Source: Mycolicibacterium sp. TUM20985
Lineage (GTDB): Bacteria > Actinomycetota > Actinomycetes > Mycobacteriales > Mycobacteriaceae
Reading direction: 5' to 3'
Assembly: GCF_030295745.1 (NCBI RefSeq)
Contig: NZ_AP027291.1
Location: 5,394,001 to 5,458,000 of the forward strand
Length of the DNA stretch: 64,000 nt
Both the position numbers and the translations under genes were made by a program. The notes beneath the pieces are model-generated. The model was not told the DNA's origin and did not search any database. It saw only the letters and a list, made by a program, of their open reading frames with translations. Positions 8,070 to 16,483 of this stretch are shown here, piece by piece (position 1 is the stretch's first letter; every line of letters starts with the position of its first letter).

Positions 8070-9440
8070 GTGGATGGCAGTCACCAGTATCACTCCCGCA
8101 GCCGATTGGTCGCACTGGTGGCCGCCCACAACGAAGAACGGCAAATTGGTGCAGCGATACAGTCACTGCTCGATCAGACGCGACGCCCCGATGAAATAGT
8201 CATCGTTGCCGACCGCTGCGTCGATCGGACGATCGAGATTGCGCTGCAATTCAGTGCTTCGGTGATTGAGAGCGTTGGCAACGTTCATCGCAAGGCTGGT
8301 GCGCTCAATCAGGCGTTGGCCCGGATTCTTCCCACGCTCGACGCCGATGACTTGGTGATAATGATGGACGCCGACACGGAACTCAATTTCGAGTTTCTCG
8401 AAGCTGCTGAGCGCCGTCTGCGGACCCATGAAGACAGCAGGCCGACCGTCGGTGCGGTCGGATCGGTATTCCTCGCCATCTATCCCGTCACCCAGATCGT
8501 CGAAGCGGTCCAGCGCAATGAATACCTGCGCTACGCCCATGACCTGAAGCGGCGCAAGGGTCGGGCAGAAGTCATCAGCGGCACCGCAGGCATGTACCCC
8601 GTCGCGGTGCTGCGTCAGGTCGCCGCCGAACGGGGCAGCCGCCTGCCCGCTGGTGGGTTCGTCTACGACAACACCGCTCTGACCGAGGACAACGAGCTCA
8701 CGATGGCGGTCAAGCATCTCGGGTATCGGTGTGCGTCGCCGACCGAATGTACGGTGCGGACAGAACTCATGCCCACCGTGAGAACGTTGTATTTCCAACG
8801 GCTGCGCTGGCAACGAGGGGCGCTGGAGAACCTGCGCATGTACGGGCTGACGAAGTACACCGCGCCATACATTCTTCGACAAATGGCGATCTACCTCGGC
8901 ATCCTCTTTCTGCCGTACTTCGTGGCCGTGGTGGTCATAGCGATTCTGCAGACCGAGAGATTTCCGTGGTCGTGGCCGTGGTTCTTCATCAGTTCGATCT
9001 TGGTGATCGAACGGGTGTGGACGGTGCGCCGTGGTGGTCGACGTGCAGTAATACTCTCTGCGCTGATTCTGCCCGAGATCACCTATGACGTGTTCCTTCA
9101 CTTCGTCTTCTCGATCGCTCTGGCCGACGCGGTCACCGGGACTCGCGCCAGTTGGGATCACCGCGAGGCGGTCCAGCAGGAGGTGGCCGGGCTGATCACC
9201 CAGACCGTGCGGACAATCGTTCAGATAGCCGTTCCGATATGTGGCCTCGTTCTCGCAGCGTTCCTCGCACTCCTCACCACCCAACTTGGAGTGCAATGGG
9301 TGGTGGTCGGTGTGATAGTCGGGTCCGGTATTGCCCACTCCGCCCTGCGGGCAACGCGGTTCGATCCGATGGGCCGCGTGTTCGGCAGCAGCGAAAATCT
9401 CGCCAAGATTCGCATTGCGGGTTCAAGTCCCGTGTCATAA
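8070..9440 (+). CDS. Processive family-2 glycosyltransferase, membrane
   Basis: This 456-residue enzyme has every hallmark of a processive beta-glycosyltransferase of the NodC/PgaC/hyaluronan-synthase class. The GT-A domain starts with VAAHNEE. The DxD is DADTEL at 100-105, the general-base motif is LTED at 204-207, and the acceptor-gripping QRLRW is at 243-247. Several membrane helices follow (about 268-330 and 385-430). The GTG start has a GAGG-like site upstream. The gene seems less GC-rich than its neighbours, which may indicate acquisition. It likely extends a surface polysaccharide from a UDP-sugar. The sugar is not readable. Confidence 0.85.
   Translation: MDGSHQYHSRSRLVALVAAHNEERQIGAAIQSLLDQTRRPDEIVIVADRCVDRTIEIALQFSASVIESVGNVHRKAGALNQALARILPTLDADDLVIMMDADTELNFEFLEAAERRLRTHEDSRPTVGAVGSVFLAIYPVTQIVEAVQRNEYLRYAHDLKRRKGRAEVISGTAGMYPVAVLRQVAAERGSRLPAGGFVYDNTALTEDNELTMAVKHLGYRCASPTECTVRTELMPTVRTLYFQRLRWQRGALENLRMYGLTKYTAPYILRQMAIYLGILFLPYFVAVVVIAILQTERFPWSWPWFFISSILVIERVWTVRRGGRRAVILSALILPEITYDVFLHFVFSIALADAVTGTRASWDHREAVQQEVAGLITQTVRTIVQIAVPICGLVLAAFLALLTTQLGVQWVVVGVIVGSGIAHSALRATRFDPMGRVFGSSENLAKIRIAGSSPVS
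9411..9438 (+). other. tRNA T-arm-like sequence at the end of the glycosyltransferase gene
   Basis: The bases GCGGGTTCAAGTCCCGT form a 5-bp stem around a TTCAAGT loop, as in a tRNA T arm. No acceptor, D or anticodon arms are found around it, so this is not a tRNA gene. It could be coincidence or the relic of a tRNA-type attachment site. Confidence 0.2.
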
Positions 9441-9480
9441 CCCTTCTTCCAAGACGTATGCATGCTTGACTGACGTTTGC

Positions 9481-9494
9481 GCAAATTGATTTGC
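9481..9494. promoter_or_regulatory. Inverted repeat upstream of the synthase operon
   Basis: GCAAAT-TG-ATTTGC is a perfect 6+6 palindrome with a 2-bp centre in the 166-bp gap before the BcsA-like gene. It is a candidate operator; no matching regulator is encoded nearby. Confidence 0.3.
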
Positions 9495-9606
9495 AGCAGC
9501 TGGGGAGTTCGACTGGGAGGCCTCGCGTGAATCATCGGGGGAGCGCCGATAACTCGTATCGGGCGGGCGAAGAATCGGGGTTAGCGAGCGTGCCCGGCCG
9601 CCTGCC

Positions 9607-11577
9607 ATGACGTCCCATTTGGCCCGTGCGAGCAACGCGCCATCGACGTGGTTGCGGTTGCTGATCACCCTCGTCGCGCTGCTGGGCATCAACTACATCG
9701 CATGGCGATGGTTGGTGTCGATCAACTGGTCGGCGTGGTGGGTCGCCGTGCCGCTGGTGCTGGCGGAGACCTACAGCCTGGTGAACGCGATCCTGTTCGG
9801 CGTGACCATGTGGCAACTACGGCGCCGATCCGCCCCTCCCCCACCAAGCGCCAACGCCACCGTCGACGTCCTCATCAGGAGCTACGACGAACCCGTCGCT
9901 TCGGTGGTGGCAACCACGGAAGCGACCCAGCGCATCCGTTTCCCCCACCAGACCTACCTGCTCGACGAGGGTGACCGACCTGAACTCGGGGCTGTGGCCG
10001 CCGCCGCGGGTATCGGCTACCTTGGGCACCCGACGAGCCAGCGGAACGAACCGCGGCGCCCTAGGGCTCGCAACCTCGACGACGCGCTGATGGCGACGAG
10101 CGGCGAGTACGTCTTGGTTCTCGACGCCGATCAAGCGCCCGATTCGCGCATCCTCGACAACACGCTCGGCTACTTCGACGATCCGCGGGTGGCGTTCGTT
10201 CAGACGCCGCAGTACCTTCACGGAGCGCCGTTCTCTGATCGGCTGGGAAGTCAGGCACCGCGGTTCCACGGGCCCATCCAGCAAGGTAGGGACGGCTGGA
10301 ACGCGGCTACCTTTAGTGGGACCAACGCCGTGCTCCGGCGCGAGGCATGGATGCAAGTCGGGGTAGACGCGTATGTCCGGGCAGTGGAGGACACCGTCAA
10401 GCGCGCGCTGGCGGCGGCCGAAAGGATCATCCGCCGCACGAAGAGAACTGTTGGACAAGATGATTCGACCGTTCGCACGGCACTAGACGGCGTTCAGCTC
10501 GCCGTCGACAACGCCTGGCGCGCCGTCGAGCGCGGACTGCCGCTGGCCGAGGTCACCCATAGGTTCAACCAGCAGGTCGACACTGCTTCACACACTCTCG
10601 TCGAGGCGGACATCACCGCCATACGCACCGATTTGGAAGCCATCGCCATGCTCACCGGCGGTACGGACTACGTCACCGACACCGTGGTATTCGACGAGGC
10701 GGTGCTTGCCATGCTCGCGAGCCGGGACTGGTCTCCGCTCGGGGCGCTCGAATCGATCAGCACCATGATCCGGGCGATCGACGTCGCCTACGACGAGCCT
10801 GGGCCGGTGCCGCCGACGACGACCATCTCGGTGGCCGACGACCTGGCCACCTCCATGCAACTGCACGCCACGGGGTGGAAGTCGGCCTACCATCCCGAAG
10901 TGTTGGTCGAAGGACCTGCACCCGACGACGTTCGCACCGTGATCGCTCTGCAATTACATCGAGCGCAGGGCACGACTCAGGTTCTGCTGCAGCACAATCC
11001 ACTGCTGAGAAAGGGCCTGGGCCTTGGTCAGCGGCTTGTGTACTTCTCCACCATGTGGGCCTATCTTGCCGGGTTCGCGACACTCGTCTACATCGCTGCG
11101 CCCGTGCTCTTCCTGACTTTTGGCGTCATGCCCGTGCACGCGTACAGCTGGGACTTGTTCGGCCGGCTGATTCCCTTCTTGGTCCTGAACCAGGTGTTGC
11201 TCATCGTGGTCGGTCGGGGCACTCGGGTTTGGCGCGGACAGCAGTACGGCTTCGCACTGTTCCCCGTCTGGATCACCGCCTGCCTCACGGCCCTCTTCAG
11301 CCTGCTCTTCGGCAGGCCGGTGGACTCCTCAGTGCCATCGAGGAACCGGCACAGGTCGGGCGGAGGTCCGTGGCGTCTCATCAGATGGCAGCTCGTGGCG
11401 ATGGCGGTGCTGGTGGTGGCGTCGGTCATCGGCCTCGTGCGGCTTTACTACGGAACCGCGTCGGTGCTCGGCGTGACCGTAAACGTGTCCTGGGCGCTCG
11501 TCGACGTGGCGATGCTGAGCGTCGCATTTCAGGCGGTACGCCATCGTGGCCACCGGCAGACAGAAGGAGTGGCATGA
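9607..11577 (+). CDS. BcsA-like membrane glycosyltransferase with large helical insertion
   Basis: This 656-residue protein is built like cellulose synthase. Two membrane helices lie at about 15-70, a GT-A domain carries SYDEP (92-96) and DADQAP (173-178), and several helices follow from about 475 to 640. The acceptor-side motif FSGTNAVLRREA is at 236-247. It departs from the family in two ways. About 150 mostly helical residues (about 250-403) sit between that motif and the TED position, which reads ADD (410-412). The QxxRW motif reads QLHRAQG (449-455), losing the Trp. The base Asp and the motif Arg are kept. It overlaps the STAS gene by 4 bp (ATGA), so the two are translationally coupled. 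Confidence 0.82.
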   Translation: MTSHLARASNAPSTWLRLLITLVALLGINYIAWRWLVSINWSAWWVAVPLVLAETYSLVNAILFGVTMWQLRRRSAPPPPSANATVDVLIRSYDEPVASVVATTEATQRIRFPHQTYLLDEGDRPELGAVAAAAGIGYLGHPTSQRNEPRRPRARNLDDALMATSGEYVLVLDADQAPDSRILDNTLGYFDDPRVAFVQTPQYLHGAPFSDRLGSQAPRFHGPIQQGRDGWNAATFSGTNAVLRREAWMQVGVDAYVRAVEDTVKRALAAAERIIRRTKRTVGQDDSTVRTALDGVQLAVDNAWRAVERGLPLAEVTHRFNQQVDTASHTLVEADITAIRTDLEAIAMLTGGTDYVTDTVVFDEAVLAMLASRDWSPLGALESISTMIRAIDVAYDEPGPVPPTTTISVADDLATSMQLHATGWKSAYHPEVLVEGPAPDDVRTVIALQLHRAQGTTQVLLQHNPLLRKGLGLGQRLVYFSTMWAYLAGFATLVYIAAPVLFLTFGVMPVHAYSWDLFGRLIPFLVLNQVLLIVVGRGTRVWRGQQYGFALFPVWITACLTALFSLLFGRPVDSSVPSRNRHRSGGGPWRLIRWQLVAMAVLVVASVIGLVRLYYGTASVLGVTVNVSWALVDVAMLSVAFQAVRHRGHRQTEGVA

Positions 11578-11909
11578 CCAAATTTGCCGCGCGAACAACG
11601 GATTCTGGTGTCGTCGTCATCGCCCCAGAGGGGCGCCTGAACATGGTGGCGGCACCTGAGTTGCGCAAACAGCTGCATGACCTCGTCGATGGCGGAAGCA
11701 ACCGCGTGGTCGTCGATCTCAGTGCGATCGAGTTCATCGACTCCTCGGGTCTGGGTGCGCTCATCTCAGGGCTAAAACTTACTCGCAGCGCCGGTGGGGA
11801 CCTCCGCATTGCAGCGCCGCGGGAACAGGTTCTGACCGTATTGGAGCTGACCAACTTGAACCGCGTGCTCCGCACCTACGACTCGGCGGACCGCGCATTC
11901 GATGACTGA
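11574..11909 (+). CDS. STAS-domain anti-anti-sigma factor (RsbV/SpoIIAA-like)
   Basis: This 111-residue single STAS domain keeps the phosphorylation loop FIDSSGLG (54-61), whose serine is the site modified by RsbW-type kinases. It should therefore act as a switch: bound to its target when dephosphorylated, released when phosphorylated. The start overlaps the stop of the BcsA-like gene (ATGA), with AAGGAG just upstream. The next gene, which encodes both a kinase and a phosphatase domain, starts 8 bp before its end. This packing implies one transcript and matched synthesis. The target could be a distant anti-sigma kinase or the coupled synthase; no sigma factor is encoded in the window. Confidence 0.9.
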   Translation: MTKFAARTTDSGVVVIAPEGRLNMVAAPELRKQLHDLVDGGSNRVVVDLSAIEFIDSSGLGALISGLKLTRSAGGDLRIAAPREQVLTVLELTNLNRVLRTYDSADRAFDD

Positions 11910-14358
11910 ATACGCGTTGGAGACCGTGACGGGGCCCGACACGCTGGACCAGATCCAACGTACTTTGGACGGGGCCTGGGCCGCCGCGGACGTTTCGGAC
12001 GAGGCGAAGTTCTCCATCGAACTCGCTGCCAGCGAGATAGCCTCCAACATAATCGAATACGCGGGCGGCGAACGTCCAGTCCGCCTGCGGATGGTGATCA
12101 CCACTCAACCCGAGTCGGTTCTCGTGTCGTTCACCGACGACGGCGATCCTTCTACGGTCGACCTGAGCCGTGTCGTCATGCCGGACCCCACCTCGGAACG
12201 TCACCGCGGGTTGGCGATTGCGCAGAGCGTGCTCGACGAACTGTCTTACCGCCGTGACGCGATGGGCAATCACTGGACGCTCAGTCGCCTGCGGTCCGAA
12301 ACGATCGCCCGACCGAGTGACGGAGTCTGCTCAAGCCCACCAGCTAGCCCGAACGCACCGGTGTTAGCGCGCTCGTCTGCGATACCCGACGCGGTGTTCA
12401 TCCCCGTGGTGTTGGTCGTCGTGCTGTTGGTCGTTGCGCTGTCCTCTGCGACTCAACCTGCCGCGTTGGCCACCGCGGCGTGGTGGCCGACCGCAGGCAT
12501 CGGCCTCGGCCTCGGCCTGCGCTACCGGCGGCGCTACGCGGGGGCGCTCGCCCTGGGGGTCGCCGCGATCACGCTGTCGCTCTCGCTCTGGGCGGGTCGA
12601 CCGGTTGTGCTCTTCACCGCATTGGCGGCTCTGGGTGCAATCGAGATGGTCCTTGGCGTGATGCTTCTCCGGGGACGCCGAGATGTATTGCCGGCCCTCG
12701 CCACGCCCCGTGATCTCGGCCGGCTACTCGCCGTCGTCTTGTTCACGGCCGCGATGTACGACCTGGCCGCCTCCGGTATGAGCTTCGTGCTCGGCGACCT
12801 CGCCGGCGCGTGGGCCCGTCTGGTGACGTCCTTTCCCAAGCACGCTGCGGGCATGCTCCTGATAACGCCGCTGTTCATGGAACTGCCGCGCCGTCCGCGA
12901 CGGGCGGGCTACTTCGAGTCGGCGGCCCAGATCATGACGCTCCTCATCGCGGCCGTGGTGGTCTTCTTCATCGCTCCGGTGCCACTTACCTTCCTGACGG
13001 TCCTCCCGTTGGTGTGGGCGGCGATGCGGATGTCGACCCGAACGCTGCTCATCGAGATGCTGGGAGTCGCGGTGATCGCGTCCCTCGGCAGCTCACATGG
13101 AATGGGCCCGTTCTCCTTCGAGCGTTACGGCCCTGCGACGGGCACCGTGGCTCTTCAGGTGTTTCAGCTGTCGATGGCCGTCGTATTCCTGGCACTGTCC
13201 CTCACGGTGGGTAGGGAGCGTGACACCGCCACCCGCCTGCGCGGCAGTGAGGAGTTGTTTCGCAAGAGCTTCAACTCGTCGGTCGCAGGCAAGCTGATGG
13301 TCATTCGCGGCGCTACGGAGTGGACCGTCGAACGCTGCAACCCCGCGGCAATGGAGTTGCTTCCCGGGTTGCGAGACGGAGTCGTGCGTATGGACGCCCT
13401 CATCGGCGAGGAAGGCTCGCGAGCACTATCTGCGGCCGCCGACGCGCGTGTCGAGGAAAGCGCGCGCCTCACGATTGCCCTCACCGATGGGCGCAGCATG
13501 GACGTCAGCGTGGCGGCGATCGCGGAACAACCCGACGGCATGTTGTTCGCCCTGCACTTCCACGACATCACCAAGGAACTGCGCGTGCGCCGGTTGGAGC
13601 AGGAGGAACTTCGCCTTGCTGGCGACATGCAGCGCGCGCTCCTACCGGGGCACCTGCCCGCGACTCCCGGTTGGACGTACGGGGCCATCGCCGCGCCGGC
13701 CCGCCAGGTCGGCGGTGACTTCTACGACCTGCGCCTCATGCCGCCCTACATGGCCGTCAGCTTGGGCGACGTGATGGGCAAGGGCGTCGGTGCTGGCATG
13801 TTGGCGGCGGCGACACGGGCCACGCTGCGGTCCCACGATGCCGACATCAGCCCGGCCGACGTCGTCAACCGCGCAGCGCGCGTTCTGGAAGACGACCTGA
13901 AGCGCGCAGACGCGTTCATCACCCTTGCCTACGTGCTGGTCGATCTCGATTGCGGCAAATTCAGGTTCACCGACGCCGGGCACGGCCTCTGCTTCCTCGT
14001 GCGAGCTGGGACCTGCGAAGTCGAACGTTTGGCGACCGACGACCTGCCGCTCGGTGTCGGTACGTCATGGCACGAAGTCACCAGTGTGCTCGACCCGGGC
14101 GACACCGTACTGCTCGTCAGCGACGGCGTCCTCGAACTGTGGGGCGGGAGCCCGGTCGGATTGCTCGACGCCATCGCGCGGACCGCGAGGAGCTACGAAG
14201 CCCGACCCCAAGCCTTCGTCGAAGCCCTCTGCAGCGGCATCAACGACACACTCGATCGCGACGACCTCGCCGCGGTCGCGCTCCGGCGCCAGGGGGGAGA
14301 TAGCGTCCCGGGACGACGGTCCTGTGAACGTCTAGGCTGTACGCACACACACGGGTAG
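11902..14358 (+). CDS. Fused RsbW-like kinase, MASE1 sensor, PAS and SpoIIE/PP2C phosphatase
   Basis: This 818-residue protein joins both opposing enzymes of a partner switch. Residues 1-130 are a GHKL ATPase of RsbW type (N-box E40...N49, DDGDP 79-83, RGLAI 102-106). About 150-415 is a multi-pass MASE1-like membrane sensor containing WWPTAGIGLGLGLRYRRR. About 430-550 is a PAS-like domain followed by a short coiled linker. About 570-800 is a complete PP2C/SpoIIE phosphatase with metal Asp motifs GGDFYD, LGDVMGKG, VSDGV and DRDD. It should both phosphorylate and dephosphorylate the coupled STAS protein in response to a membrane or PAS signal. M. tuberculosis Rv1364c has related domains in another order and without MASE1. 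Confidence 0.85.
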   Translation: MTEYALETVTGPDTLDQIQRTLDGAWAAADVSDEAKFSIELAASEIASNIIEYAGGERPVRLRMVITTQPESVLVSFTDDGDPSTVDLSRVVMPDPTSERHRGLAIAQSVLDELSYRRDAMGNHWTLSRLRSETIARPSDGVCSSPPASPNAPVLARSSAIPDAVFIPVVLVVVLLVVALSSATQPAALATAAWWPTAGIGLGLGLRYRRRYAGALALGVAAITLSLSLWAGRPVVLFTALAALGAIEMVLGVMLLRGRRDVLPALATPRDLGRLLAVVLFTAAMYDLAASGMSFVLGDLAGAWARLVTSFPKHAAGMLLITPLFMELPRRPRRAGYFESAAQIMTLLIAAVVVFFIAPVPLTFLTVLPLVWAAMRMSTRTLLIEMLGVAVIASLGSSHGMGPFSFERYGPATGTVALQVFQLSMAVVFLALSLTVGRERDTATRLRGSEELFRKSFNSSVAGKLMVIRGATEWTVERCNPAAMELLPGLRDGVVRMDALIGEEGSRALSAAADARVEESARLTIALTDGRSMDVSVAAIAEQPDGMLFALHFHDITKELRVRRLEQEELRLAGDMQRALLPGHLPATPGWTYGAIAAPARQVGGDFYDLRLMPPYMAVSLGDVMGKGVGAGMLAAATRATLRSHDADISPADVVNRAARVLEDDLKRADAFITLAYVLVDLDCGKFRFTDAGHGLCFLVRAGTCEVERLATDDLPLGVGTSWHEVTSVLDPGDTVLLVSDGVLELWGGSPVGLLDAIARTARSYEARPQAFVEALCSGINDTLDRDDLAAVALRRQGGDSVPGRRSCERLGCTHTHG

Positions 14359-14475
14359 GGACGCCGCGGAACCCGCGATTTCCTGCGCACGCGTCTTGGG
14401 CCGGGACCCCGCCGATACGCGACCCGGCACCGACCGGTGCGGGCCGTCCGAACCGACCAGGAACTTCGATAACGC

Positions 14476-15612
14476 ATGGCCATCTCCGATGTCGCCGAAT
14501 ACGCCCATTTGAGCGAGTCCGACCTGACGGCGTTGGCCGCCGCCCTCGACGACATCCGTCGCGACGTCGAGGACAGTCGCGGCGCCAATGACCGCAACTA
14601 CGTTCGCCGCACGATCGCCTTCCAGCGTGCCCTCGAGGTGGCCTCGCGGCTGACGATCGCGGTCAGCAAGCGCAGGCGCGGCTGGTGGCTCGGCACCGTG
14701 GGCCTGGCAGCCGCCAAGAGCATCGAGAACATGGAGCTCGCCCACAACATCGGGCACGGCCAGTGGGACTGGATGAACGATCCCGAGATTCACTCCACCA
14801 CGTGGGAATGGGACATGGCGGGCCTGTCGTCGCAGTGGCGCTACTCCCACAACTACCGCCACCACGTCAACACCAACGTCCTCGGAGTCGACGACGACCT
14901 CGGCTACGGCGTCCTTCGGGTCACCCCCGACCAGAAGTGGAACCCGAGCTACCTCTTCGCGCCGCTGCGAAGTGTGTTGTTGGCGCTGGGCTTCGAGTGG
15001 GGCATCGCCCTGCACGACCTGTACTCCGAACACGAACGCGCTGACAACGACCTCCCGAAGTCCGTTCACAACCGGGCGCTCCTGCGCAAGGTCGGGCGTC
15101 AGGTGACCAAGGACTACCTGCTGTATCCGGCGCTGAGCCTGAAGCGGTGGCGGCGCACGCTGGGCGCCAACGTGGTGGCCAACGTCCTACGCAACGTCTG
15201 GGCATACGTCGTGATCTCGTGCGGCCACTTCGCCGACGGGGCGGAGAAGTTCACCCCGGAAACGCTCGAGAACGAGACCAAGGCCGAGTGGTATCTGCGA
15301 CAGATGTTGGGCAGCGCCAACTTCGACGCGGGGCCCGTGATGGCCTTCATGAGCGGGAACCTCTGCTACCAGATCGAGCACCACCTGTTCCCCGACCTAC
15401 CGAGCAACCGGTATGCCGAGATCGCCAGTCGCGTGCGGCCCCTGTGCGCCACTTACGGCCTGCCCTACACGACGGGGCACCTGGTCCGCCAGTACGTGAC
15501 GACGGTGCGCACCGTGTTCACGCTGGCTCTACCGAACCGCTTCTCGCAGAACGGTTCCCGCGTTTCGCAGCTAGGGCTCGAGCAACTGCATCAGGTACGC
15601 GCCGTATCCTGA
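14476..15612 (+). CDS. DesA3-like acyl-CoA desaturase
   Basis: This 378-residue membrane di-iron desaturase has the three histidine boxes HNIGH, HNYRHH and QIEHH. The surrounding segments (ENMELAHNIGHGQWDWM, NLCYQIEHHLFPDLPSNR) and the N-terminal 60 residues closely recall mycobacterial DesA3, the stearoyl-CoA delta-9 desaturase that makes oleate. DesA3 is, from memory, about 50 residues longer at the C-terminus; here the gene ends inside rmlA. The reductase partner encoded next to desA3 in M. tuberculosis is not present, so electrons must come from elsewhere. An AGGAA site lies 12 nt before the ATG. Confidence 0.85.
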   Translation: MAISDVAEYAHLSESDLTALAAALDDIRRDVEDSRGANDRNYVRRTIAFQRALEVASRLTIAVSKRRRGWWLGTVGLAAAKSIENMELAHNIGHGQWDWMNDPEIHSTTWEWDMAGLSSQWRYSHNYRHHVNTNVLGVDDDLGYGVLRVTPDQKWNPSYLFAPLRSVLLALGFEWGIALHDLYSEHERADNDLPKSVHNRALLRKVGRQVTKDYLLYPALSLKRWRRTLGANVVANVLRNVWAYVVISCGHFADGAEKFTPETLENETKAEWYLRQMLGSANFDAGPVMAFMSGNLCYQIEHHLFPDLPSNRYAEIASRVRPLCATYGLPYTTGHLVRQYVTTVRTVFTLALPNRFSQNGSRVSQLGLEQLHQVRAVS

Positions 15613-16434
15613 CTTCAGCAGCGAGCGCGCCCGTTGGGCCAGCTGCTCGTCATCGATGAACCCCAGCCGCCACGCGACTTCCTCCGGCGCGCCGATCTTC
15701 AGGCCCTGCCTGCGTTCGATGGTGCGCACGTAGTCACTGGCATCGAGCAGTGAGTCGAAGGTGCCGGTGTCCAGCCACGCGGTGCCGCGCGCCAGCACCT
15801 CGACGCCGAGGCGGCCCTGTTCGAGGTAGGTCCGGTTGACGTCGGTGATCTCGTACTCGCCCCGGTCCGACGGGCGCAGGGAGCGCGCGATCTCGACGAC
15901 GTCGTTGTCGTAGAAGTACAGCCCCGGCACCGCGTAGTGCGATTTCGGCGTCGCCGGCTTCTCCTCCAGCGACAACGCCCTCCCGTCGTCGCTGAACTCG
16001 ATGACGCCGTAGGCCGAGGGGTTGGCGACCCAGTACGCGAAGATCGCGCCGCCGTCGACATCGCTGAAGCGGGCCAGGCTGGTACCCAGGCTCGGTCCGT
16101 AGAAGATGTTGTCACCCAGTATCAAAGCGACCGAATCGTTTCCGATGTGGTCGGCGCCGAGGACGAACGCCTGAGCGACCCCGTCGGGCCGGTCCTGGAC
16201 CTTGTAGGTGATGTCGGTGCCGAACGTGGAACCGTCTCCGAGCAGTCGGGTGAAGGCCTCGACGTCACCCGCCGTGGTGATGACCTGGATGTCGCGGATG
16301 CCCGCCATGATCAACGTCGACAGGGAGTAATAGATGAGCGGTTTGTCGTAGACGGGTAGCAGTTGCTTGCACACGCCCATGGTGATCGGATACAACCGCG
16401 TACCCGTCCCGCCCGCCAGGATGATTCCACGCAT
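15571..16434 (-). CDS. rmlA: Glucose-1-phosphate thymidylyltransferase
   Basis: This 287-residue enzyme makes dTDP-glucose from dTTP and glucose-1-phosphate, the first step to dTDP-rhamnose. The nucleotidyltransferase signature GGTGTRLYP at the N-terminus, VCKQLLPVYDKP, LGDNIFYG and WLDTGTFDSL are all present, and the length is normal for the short RmlA type. Its last 42 bp overlap the convergent desaturase gene. A TAGGGT -10 box 6 nt before the ATG suggests its own leaderless promoter in addition to read-through from the sugar transferase gene 49 bp upstream. Rhamnose is essential for the mycobacterial arabinogalactan linker, but the context suggests extra use in a surface glycan. Confidence 0.93.
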   Translation of the reverse strand: MRGIILAGGTGTRLYPITMGVCKQLLPVYDKPLIYYSLSTLIMAGIRDIQVITTAGDVEAFTRLLGDGSTFGTDITYKVQDRPDGVAQAFVLGADHIGNDSVALILGDNIFYGPSLGTSLARFSDVDGGAIFAYWVANPSAYGVIEFSDDGRALSLEEKPATPKSHYAVPGLYFYDNDVVEIARSLRPSDRGEYEITDVNRTYLEQGRLGVEVLARGTAWLDTGTFDSLLDASDYVRTIERRQGLKIGAPEEVAWRLGFIDDEQLAQRARSLLKSGYGAYLMQLLEP

Positions 16435-16440
16435 GGGAGC

Positions 16441-16446
16441 ACCCTA
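16441..16446 (-). promoter_or_regulatory. -10 box of leaderless rmlA promoter
   Basis: TAGGGT on the minus strand ends 6 nt before the rmlA ATG. Confidence 0.45.
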
Positions 16447-16483
16447 GGTCAGACACGGCCGCCGTCGGCGGTGAACCCACCGC

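Noticed and set aside
9360..9440. Possible tRNA gene
   Set aside because: Only a T-arm-like stem is present; no cloverleaf can be drawn and no acceptor stem pairs.
10875..11909. Long frame that includes the STAS domain with a 230-residue N-terminal extension
   Set aside because: The extension is the out-of-frame reading of the BcsA-like gene. The STAS protein starts at 11574, where AAGGAG and the ATGA overlap are found.
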